DNA of 64,000 nucleotides from Acidimicrobiales bacterium (GTDB lineage Bacteria; Actinomycetota; Acidimicrobiia; Acidimicrobiales; Palsa-688): assembly GCA_035533095.1 (NCBI GenBank), contig DATLUM010000096.1:1-64000 (forward strand), written 5' to 3'. A program made the position numbers and the translations under genes. Every line of letters starts with the position of its first letter. Position 1 is the stretch's first letter. Of this stretch, positions 29,628 to 39,009 are shown piece after piece. Under the pieces are notes generated by a model. The model searched no databases. It saw only the letters and a program-made list of their open reading frames with translations, and was not told the origin of the DNA.

Positions 29628-30206
29628 TCAGTGGGCCGGGGGGCTCGAGGCCAGCAGACCCCGTTCCCTACCGAAGTCATGCAACGTCTTCTGGAGCGCC
29701 TTTCTTCCACGATGGAGACGGCTCATCACGGTTCCTATGGGAACATCGAGAATCTCGGCGATCTCCTTGTAGGAAAAACCCTCTACGTCCGCCAGTAGGA
29801 CCGCCATGCGGAACTGCTCCGGTAAGGCCTCGACTGCTTCCTTCACGTCTGCTTCGGTGAAGTGCTCGAGGACCTCCTCCTCGGCGCTGCGGCCTGCGCT
29901 CACCGCCTCCAGCCCGCCGAGCCGGCGGTACAGGTAAAGGTCCTCGACGTCGTCGAGCTCGGTCTGCTCCGGCCGGCGCCGGCGCGCCCTGTAGGAGTTG
30001 ATGAACGTGTTGGTGAGGATGCGGTAAAGCCAGGCCTTGAGGTTAGTGCCCTCCTGAAACGACCCGAATGCCCGGTACGCCTTCAGGTAGGTCTCCTGCA
30101 CCAGGTCCTCCGCGTCGGCGGGGTTGCGCGTCATGCGCAGGGCCGCGCTGTAGAGAGAACCCATGTACTCCATAGCCATATCGCTGAAGCGGGCCTGGTC
30201 GGCCAT
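29628..30206 (-). CDS. sigR: ECF sigma factor, SigR/SigH-type
   Basis: 192 residues. Region 2: [20 protein letters not shown], then [20 protein letters not shown]; region 4: [20 protein letters not shown], then [20 protein letters not shown], typical of the SigR/SigH group that answers thiol oxidative stress. Its gene pairs with rsrA. The ATG at 30206 begins [12 protein letters not shown]; the open frame extends about 900 bp further antisense to gpsA and is not real there. A GGGAAA-N17-GAC pattern in the 102-bp upstream gap loosely resembles an autoregulated SigR promoter but is not a close match. Confidence 0.93.
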   Translation of the reverse strand: MADQARFSDMAMEYMGSLYSAALRMTRNPADAEDLVQETYLKAYRAFGSFQEGTNLKAWLYRILTNTFINSYRARRRRPEQTELDDVEDLYLYRRLGGLEAVSAGRSAEEEVLEHFTEADVKEAVEALPEQFRMAVLLADVEGFSYKEIAEILDVPIGTVMSRLHRGRKALQKTLHDFGRERGLLASSPPAH

Positions 30207-30308
30207 GCGGGAAACCCTACCCGGCGGGTGTGACAGTCCCCTGGTAGTTACCTGAAAATGAGCTAGGAGTCGCGACCCGGGTCTTCTTTTCCCATAGCTT
30301 CTGGCGGC

Positions 30309-31298
30309 ATGAAGGTAACGGTGCTCGGCGCCGGCTCGTGGGGGACGACGGTCGCAAGCCTTTCCACGGCCCTCAACCCCACGCTTCTTTGGGCACGCAA
30401 CCCTTCTGTCGCCGGCGAGATCAACGACAACCACACCAACTCCGCCTACCTTCCCGGTACCAGCCTCGCCCGGCGCTTGCGGGCGACCTCCGACCTCGAG
30501 GAGGCGGTACGCCACGGCGACGTGCTCGTCGTCGCCGTCCCCTCGAAGGGCTTCCGCGCAGCGCTCGAAGAGGCCCGCAAGTGGGTGCGGCCGTGGATAC
30601 CCGTCGTCAGCCTGACGAAAGGGATCGAGGCCGGATCGCTGTTGCGGATGACGCAGATCATCGACGAACTGCTCCCGGGTCACCCCGCTGCTGCTCTGAG
30701 CGGCCCTAACCTCGCCAGGGAGATCATGGCCGGGCAGGCTGCGGCGAGCGTCGTTGCCACCGACGACATGGGCGTGGCAGCAGCGCTGCAGTCGGTCCTC
30801 GGTCACCGGCTTTTCCGGGTGTACCGCAACCACGACGTCATCGGCGCCGAGATCGGCGGCGCCCTGAAGAACGTGATCGCCATCGCGGCAGGGATCGGTG
30901 AGGGACTGGGTGTCGGAGACAACACCCGGGCCGCCGTCATGACCCGCGGTCTGGCCGAACTGATGCGCCTGGGAGTCGCGATGGGGGCAGAACCCCAGAC
31001 CCTCGCGGGGCTCGCCGGCATGGGGGACTTGGTGGCGACGTGCATGAGCCCGTTTTCGCGGAACCGGACGGTGGGCGAGCAGTTGGGGCGCGGTCGTGGC
31101 TTGGACGAGATCCTCGCCGAGATGCACATGGTGGCCGAGGGGGTGAACACCGCGCAGACCGCGCTGGCTCTAGCGCAGCGCTACGGGGTGGAGCTCCCGA
31201 TCTGCTACGAGATCAACCAGGTCGTGCTGGGCAAGCAGCGGCCGGTGGACGCGTACCGGGGTTTGCGGCCGGCCGGGCACGAGTCGGAGCCGGGGTAG
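30309..31298 (+). CDS. gpsA: Glycerol-3-phosphate dehydrogenase [NAD(P)+]
   Basis: 329 residues. The N-terminal nucleotide-binding [12 protein letters not shown], the [19 protein letters not shown] and [10 protein letters not shown] segments, [20 protein letters not shown], the catalytic Lys region [20 protein letters not shown] and the [11 protein letters not shown] segment are all present. It reduces dihydroxyacetone phosphate to glycerol-3-phosphate for phospholipids. It is divergent from sigR and followed by a GC-rich hairpin terminator. Confidence 0.97.
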   Translation: MKVTVLGAGSWGTTVASLSTALNPTLLWARNPSVAGEINDNHTNSAYLPGTSLARRLRATSDLEEAVRHGDVLVVAVPSKGFRAALEEARKWVRPWIPVVSLTKGIEAGSLLRMTQIIDELLPGHPAAALSGPNLAREIMAGQAAASVVATDDMGVAAALQSVLGHRLFRVYRNHDVIGAEIGGALKNVIAIAAGIGEGLGVGDNTRAAVMTRGLAELMRLGVAMGAEPQTLAGLAGMGDLVATCMSPFSRNRTVGEQLGRGRGLDEILAEMHMVAEGVNTAQTALALAQRYGVELPICYEINQVVLGKQRPVDAYRGLRPAGHESEPG

Positions 31299-31314
31299 GG
31301 CCGGCGGCTCCGGG

Positions 31315-31344
31315 CCGGGCGCCCCTCGGGCCCGGGGCGCCCGG
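31315..31344 (+). terminator. gpsA hairpin terminator
   Basis: Perfect 11-bp stem CCGGGCGCCCC/GGGGCGCCCGG with an 8-base loop, 17 bp after the gpsA stop. No U-tract follows, as is common in high-GC Actinobacteria. Confidence 0.7.
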
Positions 31345-31366
31345 AATCATGGGGCGAAGACCCGAG

Positions 31367-31407
31367 TGGGTAGCTTAAATATGCTGAGAGGATACTTAAG
31401 CTACCCA
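31367..31407. repeat. AT-rich perfect palindrome between convergent genes
   Basis: Arms TGGGTAGCTTAA (31367-31378) and TTAAGCTACCCA (31396-31407) are perfectly complementary; after one mismatch three more base pairs form, leaving a 9-base loop GCTGAGAGG. Arm GC is about 40 percent, far below the surroundings. It lies between the gpsA terminator and the end of the bluB-cobT gene and has no U-tract. Confidence 0.85.
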
Positions 31408-31451
31408 GAACACTCCAGCGGGGGTTCCGTTGGGCCGCCGGTCGGGGGCGT

Positions 31452-33266
31452 TCAGGTCGTCCGGGCGGCCTCCAGCCTGACCCGTAGCCCGGCTTTGAGC
31501 ACGCCGGCCGCGAGCGCGGCGCCGGCGCCCTCGCCGGCCCGGAGCCGCAGGTCGAGCAACGGCTCCAGACCGAGCGCTCCCAACACGGCGGCGTGCGCCA
31601 CCTCCCGGCTGCGCTGGCCCGCGACCAGGTGGGACGCCACGGCCGGCGTGGCGAGCACCGCCACCAGGGCTGCGACCGACGTGGCCAGGCCGTCCAGCAC
31701 GATCACCCCGCCCGCCTCCGAGACGCCCTCGACGACTCCTGTCAGGTAGGCGATCTCCGGGCCGCCGACTCGCCGGAGCCACTCGTGCGGGTCGGCCGGT
31801 GGGGCGGCCGCTCCGGCCACCCTCGCCAGGGCGGCCGCCACAACCTCCCGCTTCTTGGCCAGGATCGCTGAATCGGAGCCCGCCCCCAGCCCGACCACGG
31901 CCTGCGGGTCCAAGCCGAGCAGCCCGGCGGCCAGGGCGGCCGCCACAGTCGTGTTGGCCACCCCGACCTCGCCGACGGCGACCAGGCCGCGGCCGCGTCC
32001 CGGGCCTGACGCCAGCCGGCGGCTGAGCGCGGCGCCGGCGTCCAACAGCGCTCTCACGTCCCGGACCGACATGGCGTCGCCGGCGACAAGGTCACCCCGC
32101 CCGTCGGAGGGACGACAGATGACGGCACCCTCGACCGGGTCTCCGTCTACCCCGGCGTCGACGACGACGACCGACATGCCGGCGGTGGCCGCCGCGACGG
32201 CGCCGACCGACTCGCCCGCCACCGAGGCTTCGGCTACCTCCCGGGTGACCTCGGTGCCGAAAGCGCTGACCCCGAGCCGGGCAACCGGGTGGTCGGCCGC
32301 GACGATCACGAGCGACCCCTCCTCAACGCAGCCCGCCCCGAGCCCGAGCGCGAGCACCTTGTCGACCGCTCGATCGAGGACACCGAGCGCTCCGGGCGAA
32401 GCGAGCAGCGCATCGGCCGTGTCACGAGCCGTGACCAACTCGGTCTGTGACGGCAGCCTGACGCGAGCGGCGCGGGACACGGGTGCGCCCGCCCCACCCG
32501 ATCCGGAAGCGCCCACCGGGCCCGGAGCGGGGTCGCCGCCAGAGGTAGCGGGCCAGCGCTCGCTCAGCACCACCGACTCCAGGGGCATCCGCTGCGACCA
32601 GCCGCGCCGCTCCAGACCTGGCGCCGGCGGTCGCTCGTCGGGCCACCCGATGCAGAGCCACCCGAGGGTCTCGACTCCCGCCGGGGCGCCGATCAACTCC
32701 CGCAGCTCGAGGGGCTCGAAGAGCGTGACCCAGCCGACACCGAGCCCGTAAACCCTTGCCGTCAGCCAGAGGTTCTGGATGGCGCAGGCGCAGGACCACG
32801 TGTCGGCGTCCTTGAACGTCGCCCTTCCCAGGATTCCCTCGGCGGGCGCGCGACGATCGCAGCAGACGACCACGCCCACCGGTGCCTCACGGATGCCTTC
32901 GAGGTCGAGATCCAGGAGATGCCGTCCCGACTCGGCGTCCATGAGTGCGGCCTGCGCCAGGCGCGCCCGGTCTGCCATGACAGCGGCCCGCGCTCGCGTG
33001 CCTGCGTCACGCACGACCACGAACCGCCATGGCTGCGAGTGCCCCACGGACGGGCCCGAGTGAGCAGCTCTGAGCAGTGCCGTCAGCACCTCGTCAGGAA
33101 CCGAGTCGGGCCGGAAACGACGGATGTCGCGCCGCGCCCCTACGACCCTCGACAGCGCCTCGCGGTCGGTGACGGGTAACGCCCAGCCGGCGGGATCGCT
33201 CGCCCTCTCCGCCGCGCTCGTCCGATCGCCGATCGTGGGGACAGGACGAGGCCAGGTCGCTCGCAC
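31452..33266 (-). CDS. BluB-CobT fusion: DMB synthase and DMB phosphoribosyltransferase
   Basis: 604 residues from GTG at 33266. Residues about 30-245 are BluB (flavin-destroying 5,6-dimethylbenzimidazole synthase): RRDIRRFRPDSVPDEVL, AAHSGPSVGHSQPWRFVVVR and ATFKDADTWSCACAIQNLWL. After a Gly/Ala/Pro linker, residues about 285-600 are CobT: VAVGEVGVANTTVAAALAAG, VVGLGAGSDSAILAKKREVV and YLTGVVEGVSEAGGVIVLDG. One protein thus makes the lower-ligand base of cobalamin and activates it as alpha-ribazole phosphate. No other cobalamin gene or riboswitch is visible nearby. It is divergent from the GDPD gene with only 25 bp between, so the exact start is uncertain. Confidence 0.9.
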   Translation of the reverse strand: MRATWPRPVPTIGDRTSAAERASDPAGWALPVTDREALSRVVGARRDIRRFRPDSVPDEVLTALLRAAHSGPSVGHSQPWRFVVVRDAGTRARAAVMADRARLAQAALMDAESGRHLLDLDLEGIREAPVGVVVCCDRRAPAEGILGRATFKDADTWSCACAIQNLWLTARVYGLGVGWVTLFEPLELRELIGAPAGVETLGWLCIGWPDERPPAPGLERRGWSQRMPLESVVLSERWPATSGGDPAPGPVGASGSGGAGAPVSRAARVRLPSQTELVTARDTADALLASPGALGVLDRAVDKVLALGLGAGCVEEGSLVIVAADHPVARLGVSAFGTEVTREVAEASVAGESVGAVAAATAGMSVVVVDAGVDGDPVEGAVICRPSDGRGDLVAGDAMSVRDVRALLDAGAALSRRLASGPGRGRGLVAVGEVGVANTTVAAALAAGLLGLDPQAVVGLGAGSDSAILAKKREVVAAALARVAGAAAPPADPHEWLRRVGGPEIAYLTGVVEGVSEAGGVIVLDGLATSVAALVAVLATPAVASHLVAGQRSREVAHAAVLGALGLEPLLDLRLRAGEGAGAALAAGVLKAGLRVRLEAARTT

Positions 33267-33291
33267 GACGCCGAGCGTAGGCTGCGCCCGA

Positions 33292-34110
33292 GTGAACCCG
33301 TCCCCAGCGATTCCTACGAACCCGGGCGTGCCGCGCTTCGCATTCCTCGACCACGACGCCCCGATTGCCTTCGCGCACCGCGGAGGAGCTCTCGAGAACC
33401 CGGAGAACACCTGGGCGTCCTTCCACCACGCCCACTCGCTGGGATACCGCTACATGGAGACCGATGTGCACGCGACACGCGACGGTGTCGCAGCGGTGAT
33501 CCACGACCCCGACCTGCGCCGGGTCGCGGGCGTGGCGGCCGATGTCCGCGCCATGACCTGGAGCGAGCTGTCGAAGGTCGACCTGGAAGGCGACCAACGC
33601 GTCCCGCGCCTCGACGAGCTGCTCGAGGAGTGGCCCGAGACCCGATGGAACATCGACGCGAAGCACGACTCGGCGGTCGACACCCTGGTCGAGACCGTCA
33701 AGAGAACCAACACCACGGAGCGGGTCTGCATCACGTCCTTCTCCGGCCGCCGGCTCGGGACGGTCAAGCGCGCCCTCGGCCCGACGCTCTGCACGGCGAT
33801 GGGCCCGGCAGCCATCACTGCCCTGCGGGTCGCCAGCCTCCCGCCGCGCCCTCCGGCGCGTTTACTACGGGCCGGCTTCCGGGGGTTCGGCGCCGCTCAG
33901 GTACCCACACGTCAGGGGGCGATCCCGATCGTCGACACGCGTTTCGTGGCGACCTCGCACACCGCGGCACTTCAGGTCCACGTCTGGACCATCGACGAGG
34001 AGGCCGAGATGGACCGCCTGCTCGACCTCGGCGTCGACGGGATCATGACCGACCGTCCGAGTCTCCTGAGAGAGGTGCTGCAGCGCCGCGGCGCCTGGGT
34101 GAGCGCCTGA
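33292..34110 (+). CDS. Glycerophosphodiester phosphodiesterase family protein
   Basis: About 272 residues. The GDPD motif FAHRGGALENPENTWASFHH near residue 25, METDVHATRDGVAAVIHDPD, and NIDAKHDSAVDTLVE give the catalytic His pair and the metal-binding Glu/Asp; the C-terminal VHVWTIDEEAEMDRLLDLGV and DGIMTDRP match the family. It hydrolyses glycerophosphodiesters from phospholipid turnover to glycerol-3-phosphate, which links it loosely to gpsA. No signal peptide, so probably cytoplasmic. The GTG at 33292 was chosen to avoid overlap with the divergent bluB-cobT; GTG at 33328 (VPRFAFLDHD) is an alternative. Confidence 0.9.
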   Translation: MNPSPAIPTNPGVPRFAFLDHDAPIAFAHRGGALENPENTWASFHHAHSLGYRYMETDVHATRDGVAAVIHDPDLRRVAGVAADVRAMTWSELSKVDLEGDQRVPRLDELLEEWPETRWNIDAKHDSAVDTLVETVKRTNTTERVCITSFSGRRLGTVKRALGPTLCTAMGPAAITALRVASLPPRPPARLLRAGFRGFGAAQVPTRQGAIPIVDTRFVATSHTAALQVHVWTIDEEAEMDRLLDLGVDGIMTDRPSLLREVLQRRGAWVSA

Positions 34111-34122
34111 TCCTGAACCTCT

Positions 34123-35343
34123 TTAGGACCGAACGCGCGCGCCCGGCGCAAATGACACCGGCAGGTGCTTGATCCCGTTGATGAAGTTCGACTGCAGCCG
34201 CTCCGCGGGTCCGGCCGGAGCGAGGCCAGGCATGCGGTCCATCAGGTGCTGGAACATGACCTTGATCTCGAGACGGGCGAGGTTCGCCCCCAGGCAGAAG
34301 TGCGGGCCGCCGCCGCCGAACGCCATGTGGGGGTTGGGGTCGCGCCCGATATCGAAACGGTCGGGGTCCTCGAATACCGTCTCGTCACGGTTGGCCGCCG
34401 CGTGGAAGAACACCACCTTGTCACCGGCCTTGATCTGCTGGCCGCCGAGATCGAAGTCGGTCACCGCCTGCCGGCGGAAGTTCATCACGGGCGACACATA
34501 CCTGAGCATCTCCTCGACGGCCGAGTCGAGAAGACGGCGATCATCCAGCAGCCGCTTCCATTGATCGGGGTTGTCGAAGAAGGCCTGCATGCCGCCGGCC
34601 ATCAGGTTTCGCGTCGTTTCGTTGCCCGCGACCGCGAGCAGCAAGAAGAAGAGCTCGAGTTCCAGTTCGGACAGACGCTCGCCCTCGACCTCAACGTGCG
34701 TGAGAGCGCTCATGAGGTCCTCGTGAGGGTCGGCCCGCTTGCCGGCGAACAGCTCGGCCGCGTAGGCGTACAACTCCATCGCTGCCTGAGAGGCCTGGTC
34801 GGCGGTGATGCCGTATTCGGGGTCCTCGCTGCCGACCATGCGGTTGGACCAGTCGAAGACGCGGTGACGGTCCTCGCGCGGTACACCCATCAGTTCGGCG
34901 ATGACGATCAGGGGGAGTTCGGCGACCAGATCGGTCACGAAGTCCGCCGTGCCCGACTCGATCACGCCGTCGATGATCTCGTCCGCGGTCTCGTGAATGC
35001 GCTGCTCGAGCTGGGACACCATGCGCGGGGTGAAGCCCTTGTTCACGAGCCGGCGGTACCGCGTGTGCAGCGGCGGGTCCATGTTGAGCATCATGAGCTG
35101 CTGCTGGGCCAGCTCCTCCTCCGGGAGGTCCCAGATGAAGACCGCCTTCAACGCTGAGGAGAAGCGCTCGTAGTCGCGGTTCACCGCGACGCAGTCGGCG
35201 TAACGGGAGACCGCCCAGAAGCCGGGCCCATTCGCCTCGTCCTGCCACACCACGCCGCGCCGGCGCAACGACGCCAGGTACTCGTAGGGAACCCCCGAAA
35301 CGTACGCAGACGAGTCAGTGAGATCGACCAAGGAAGCCGTCAT
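34123..35343 (-). CDS. Cytochrome P450 monooxygenase
   Basis: 406 residues. I-helix AGNETTRNLMAGG (about residue 244), ExxR segment EEMLRYVSPVMNFRRQAV, heme loop FGGGGPHFCLGANLARLEIK. The HMAFGGGGPHFCLG form and the GIKHLPVSF ending are typical of actinobacterial CYP125/142-like enzymes. It is the second P450 of the window and differs well from the first. It converges on the GDPD gene with a 12-bp gap. Upstream on the same strand is an acyl-CoA ligase (61 bp), so lipid or steroid side-chain oxidation is plausible. Confidence 0.93.
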   Translation of the reverse strand: MTASLVDLTDSSAYVSGVPYEYLASLRRRGVVWQDEANGPGFWAVSRYADCVAVNRDYERFSSALKAVFIWDLPEEELAQQQLMMLNMDPPLHTRYRRLVNKGFTPRMVSQLEQRIHETADEIIDGVIESGTADFVTDLVAELPLIVIAELMGVPREDRHRVFDWSNRMVGSEDPEYGITADQASQAAMELYAYAAELFAGKRADPHEDLMSALTHVEVEGERLSELELELFFLLLAVAGNETTRNLMAGGMQAFFDNPDQWKRLLDDRRLLDSAVEEMLRYVSPVMNFRRQAVTDFDLGGQQIKAGDKVVFFHAAANRDETVFEDPDRFDIGRDPNPHMAFGGGGPHFCLGANLARLEIKVMFQHLMDRMPGLAPAGPAERLQSNFINGIKHLPVSFAPGARVRS

Positions 35344-35404
35344 GGTGGCGACCGTATGCTTGCTTCACCAGGGGGTCAAACGCTGAGGCCCACCCTGCGG
35401 GACG

Positions 35405-37090
35405 TCAGGCCAGCTCGTCGCGCAACTGTGTTTTCAGGATCTTCCCGGCGGCGTTACGCGGCAGCTGGTAGTCGACGATCGCGATCCGGGTAGGCACCTT
35501 GAAAGGCGCTAGCCGCACGCCGAGGTGGTCTTTGAGCGACTGCTCCGTCAGCTCCTCACCTTCCTTGGCCACAACGACCGCTGCGACCTCCTCACCGAGG
35601 CGGGGGTGCGGGATCCCGAAGACCGCGGCCTCGTAAACGCCGGGGTGCTCGTATATGGCGGCCTCGACCTCGGCGCTGTAGACGTTCTCGCCGGCGCGGA
35701 GGATCATGTCCTTGAGACGGTCCTCGATATAGAGGAACCCGTCCTCGTCGAGGTGGCCGACGTCGCCGGTGCGCAGCCACCCGTCGACGAACGCTTCGGC
35801 GGTCGCCTCGGGCTTGCCCCAGTACCCGCGGATGAGCGTGGGACTCTTCAACCAGATCTCGCCTGACCGCCCGGCCGGTAGGACGGATCCGTCGGGGTCG
35901 TGGATCGTGATTTCGAGGATGGGCGTAGCCCGCCCGGTGCTCGTCGGGTGCTCGATGTAGTCGCGACCGGTGTTGCCCGGCCCGTACGCGTTCGTCTCGG
36001 TCATCCCGTAGCCGATGTTGGGACGGCCTTTGGAAAAAGACCTCGCGACGCGCTTGACCAGCGCCGGCGGGGCCGGTGCGCCCCCGCCGCCGACCGAGCG
36101 GAGGCTGGACGTGTCGAACTCGGAGAAGCGCGGGCACTCCAGCAGGTCCCAGCTCTGGGTCGGAACCCCGACGAAGGTGGTGACCCGTTCGCGCTCGATC
36201 AACTCGAGTGCGCGCTCGGGATCCCATCGGTGCATCATCACCAGCTTCATCCCGAACGCGAAGCAGCTGAGCATGACCGGGATGCATCCGGTCACGTGGA
36301 ACAACGGCACGACCAAGATGAAGCTCTGCTCCGAGGCCTCGGCAAAATCAGTGGACGAACCGGCATCGGAGGGAGACGACTGCTCACGGGCACGTTCGAC
36401 CAGCGCCCGGCACGCGAAGCCCATCAACGACTGCACAACCGCCCGGTTCGTCGACACCGCACCCTTGGGGCGTCCGGTGGTGCCGGACGTGTAGAGAATG
36501 GTGGCGTCGTCATCGCCGCTGACGGCGATATCGGGCAGCGGCGCGCCGAGATCGACGACATCAGCCCAAGCATCCACCCCTGACGCCGGTTCACACCGGA
36601 CGCCGATGGTCCTCACACCGAGACGCTCGCACGCCTCCTTTGTGCGCTCTACGCGATCGCCGTCGGCGATCAGCACCTTGGCTCCGGAATCGGAGAGCGC
36701 GTAGTCGAGCTCGTCGTCGACCCACCATGCGTTGAGCGAGACCGAGATCGCGCCTACCGAGGTGATCGCAGCGAACGAGACGACCCACTCGGGGTAGTTC
36801 CTCATGCCGATCGCCACCCGGTCCCCGGGGCGCACCCCGTACCGCTCCACAAGGGCCGCTCCGAGGGCGTCCACGTGGTGCATCACCTCCGCGAAGGACC
36901 ACCGCTCGTCCTCGTAGACGAGGAAAGTCTTGGCTCGGTGGCCGCGGGCGCCGGCGAAGACGTCTCTCAGGCTGGCAGGAGCGTGCTTGAACGCCTTGTA
37001 CTCCACTCCACCGATGGCCAAGGGGGCCACCTCGAAGATCTGGCCGGGCGCGGTCACCTGCGCCCCGGCCTGCTCGTAGCTCAGCGCCAT
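35405..37090 (-). CDS. Acyl-CoA synthetase / AMP-dependent ligase
   Basis: 561 residues. ATP-binding P-loop ILYTSGTTGRPKGAVSTN near residue 188, IGYGMTETNAYGPGNTG, the YWGKPEATAEAFVDGWLRTG and DVGHLDEDGFLYIEDRLKDM hinge region, and C-terminal lysine motif PRNAAGKILKTQLRDE. It activates a carboxylic acid as acyl-adenylate and then thioester. Substrate is not readable; context (P450, CoA-transferase) suggests a hydrophobic or steroid-type acid. No signal peptide. A short promoter region of 186 bp separates it from the divergent MFS gene. Confidence 0.95.
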   Translation of the reverse strand: MALSYEQAGAQVTAPGQIFEVAPLAIGGVEYKAFKHAPASLRDVFAGARGHRAKTFLVYEDERWSFAEVMHHVDALGAALVERYGVRPGDRVAIGMRNYPEWVVSFAAITSVGAISVSLNAWWVDDELDYALSDSGAKVLIADGDRVERTKEACERLGVRTIGVRCEPASGVDAWADVVDLGAPLPDIAVSGDDDATILYTSGTTGRPKGAVSTNRAVVQSLMGFACRALVERAREQSSPSDAGSSTDFAEASEQSFILVVPLFHVTGCIPVMLSCFAFGMKLVMMHRWDPERALELIERERVTTFVGVPTQSWDLLECPRFSEFDTSSLRSVGGGGAPAPPALVKRVARSFSKGRPNIGYGMTETNAYGPGNTGRDYIEHPTSTGRATPILEITIHDPDGSVLPAGRSGEIWLKSPTLIRGYWGKPEATAEAFVDGWLRTGDVGHLDEDGFLYIEDRLKDMILRAGENVYSAEVEAAIYEHPGVYEAAVFGIPHPRLGEEVAAVVVAKEGEELTEQSLKDHLGVRLAPFKVPTRIAIVDYQLPRNAAGKILKTQLRDELA

Positions 37091-37276
37091 ATGAACTGTC
37101 TATCTCACCCCGACGGGCGCTTCTGAGCCAACCGGCCAGCCCCGCAGGGCGAAAACTTTTCACGCGATTCGAGACAGACTCGGGCATATCTCTCGCCAGC
37201 GTCCGCGCGTGACGTTGATCACGCTCATAACCTGTAGTAAGCGTTACGCCGGTTCACCGATCAAACGGGGGTTCGT

Positions 37277-38953
37277 ATGAGTGTGACCGCAGCGGAATCG
37301 TCCGAAGCAAGGCCACAGGGGATGTCCTGGCTGTGGAGACGGCAACTGGATTCCTATCCGGATACCGCCCAGCGCATGACGTACCTCGCGATCACGGTCC
37401 TCGCGACGATCATGCTCTACTACGAACTGTACGTCGGCGGATCCGTGTCGACGCTGTTCCTGGCGAAGTTCCACATGAGCTTCACCTTCCTCGTCTACAC
37501 ACTCGCCGTGGGGAACCTGATCGGTGCGTTCGGGTCGCTGTTCGCCGGCCTCACCGACCGGCTCGGCCGGACCAACCTGGTCGTGGCCGGCCTGATCATC
37601 ACCGCCGTCTTCGTGGCCTTCATCATCCCGGCGGCGCCCAACAAGTGGGCGTTCACCATCGAGGGATGGATCGTGGCGGTGGTGGAAGGCATCTGCCTCG
37701 TGGCCACTCCAGCCCTCATACGGGACTTCTCGCCTCAGGTCGGCAGAGCCTCGGCGATGGGTTTCTGGACCAGCGGCCCTGTGCTCGGCAGCGTCGTGGT
37801 GTTCGTGGTCGCCAGCCACACGATCGGCGGCAACCCGAGCCCGGCCTTCTGGACGCACGAGTACCACATCTGCGGCATTGCCGGCCTGGTCGTCGCCGCC
37901 ATCGCCCTCATCGGGTTGCGTGAGCTGTCGCCGGGTCTCAGGGACCAGTTGATGGTCACGATGCACGACAGAGCACTGATAGAGGCCAAGGCCAAGGGCA
38001 TCGACATCGAAGCCTCCCTGCGCAACCCTTGGGGCCAGCTGCTCAAGGCCGACGTCCTTGTGTCGGCTCTAGGCATCTCGGTCTTCCTGCTGATCTACTA
38101 CACGGCGGTCGGGTTCGGGCTGATCCTGTTCACCACCGTGTTCGGGTTCAGCGTGCACGACGGTGACGCCCTCGGCAACTGGAACTGGATCCCCAACGCC
38201 ATCGCCGTCGTCACCATCGGTTTCGTCTCCGACCGCTTCCGGGTGCGCAAGCCGTTCATGATGATCGGCGGCATAGCAGCCGCGGTGATGATGGTCATCT
38301 ACCTGGAGCAGATCGGAAACCATCCGAGCTACTACTCGCTGGCGATCATCCTCGCGGCCAGTTCGGTCACCCTCGGCATCGCCTACGTGCCGTGGATGGC
38401 CAGCTTCACCGAGACGGTCGAGGCCCGCAACCCGGCGCTCACCGCCACCGGCCTGGCGATCTGGGGCTGGACCATCCGCGTGATCGTCTTCGTCTCGTAC
38501 ATGATCCTTCCGTCGGTCATCAACACCGTCACCCCGCTCGTCCAGTACGGCGGCGAGGTTCAGGCATTGGTGACCAAGTACCCGGCGGCGACACTGCCCC
38601 CGTCATTGCTCGCTGGCCTCGCACAGAACCCGACCCCGGCACGACTCGCAGAGGCGCACCAGCTGCTGGGACCGAACTACCTGCAGGAGCTGATCGCCCT
38701 GAAGAACGCTCCGGCGTCCGATCTCGCCTACCTGCAGGCGCATGGGCCCAAGGTCGCCAGCGCCGCTGCGCACACCGGGGCGCAGTGGAAGAACTGGTTC
38801 TGGATCTGCTTCGGCTGCATGATCTTCTTCCTGCTCACCGTCCCGCTCATGCGGGGCAGATGGAGCCCGAAGCAGGCCAGAGCAGACGAAGAAGCCCACG
38901 AGGCGATGGTCCAGGCCGAGCTCGCCAAGCTGGGAACGACCGCAACGGCCTGA
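37277..38953 (+). CDS. MFS transporter
   Basis: 558 residues with about 12 membrane spans. The first signature is GAFGSLFAGLTDRLGRTNLV (motif A between spans 2 and 3); a second, shorter copy is IGFVSDRFRVRKP in the C-half. A long hydrophilic stretch of about 90 residues (YGGEVQALVTKYPAATLPPS onward) lies between the last two spans and would be outside the cell, which is unusual. The neighbours (ligase, P450, CoA-transferase, epoxide hydrolase) suggest uptake of an aliphatic or aromatic acid. The 186-bp upstream gap is shared with the divergent ligase. Confidence 0.92.
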   Translation: MSVTAAESSEARPQGMSWLWRRQLDSYPDTAQRMTYLAITVLATIMLYYELYVGGSVSTLFLAKFHMSFTFLVYTLAVGNLIGAFGSLFAGLTDRLGRTNLVVAGLIITAVFVAFIIPAAPNKWAFTIEGWIVAVVEGICLVATPALIRDFSPQVGRASAMGFWTSGPVLGSVVVFVVASHTIGGNPSPAFWTHEYHICGIAGLVVAAIALIGLRELSPGLRDQLMVTMHDRALIEAKAKGIDIEASLRNPWGQLLKADVLVSALGISVFLLIYYTAVGFGLILFTTVFGFSVHDGDALGNWNWIPNAIAVVTIGFVSDRFRVRKPFMMIGGIAAAVMMVIYLEQIGNHPSYYSLAIILAASSVTLGIAYVPWMASFTETVEARNPALTATGLAIWGWTIRVIVFVSYMILPSVINTVTPLVQYGGEVQALVTKYPAATLPPSLLAGLAQNPTPARLAEAHQLLGPNYLQELIALKNAPASDLAYLQAHGPKVASAAAHTGAQWKNWFWICFGCMIFFLLTVPLMRGRWSPKQARADEEAHEAMVQAELAKLGTTATA

Positions 38954-38967
38954 GGGGTCAGCGAACG

Positions 38968-39005
38968 GTAAGAGGGGCGGGGCCTGTCGGCCCCGCCCCT
39001 CTTAC
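38968..39005. terminator. Bidirectional terminator hairpin
   Basis: A perfect 17-bp stem, from GTAAGAGGGGCGGGGCC to its complement, with a TGTC loop, sits exactly between the convergent MFS (+) and epoxide hydrolase (-) genes and ends five bases before the latter's stop codon. Confidence 0.9.
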
Positions 39006-39009
39006 GCGT

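Noticed and set aside
33230-33291. Cobalamin riboswitch before bluB-cobT
   Set aside because: Only 25 bp separate it from the divergent gene and no B12-box (GCCACTG-like) pattern is present.
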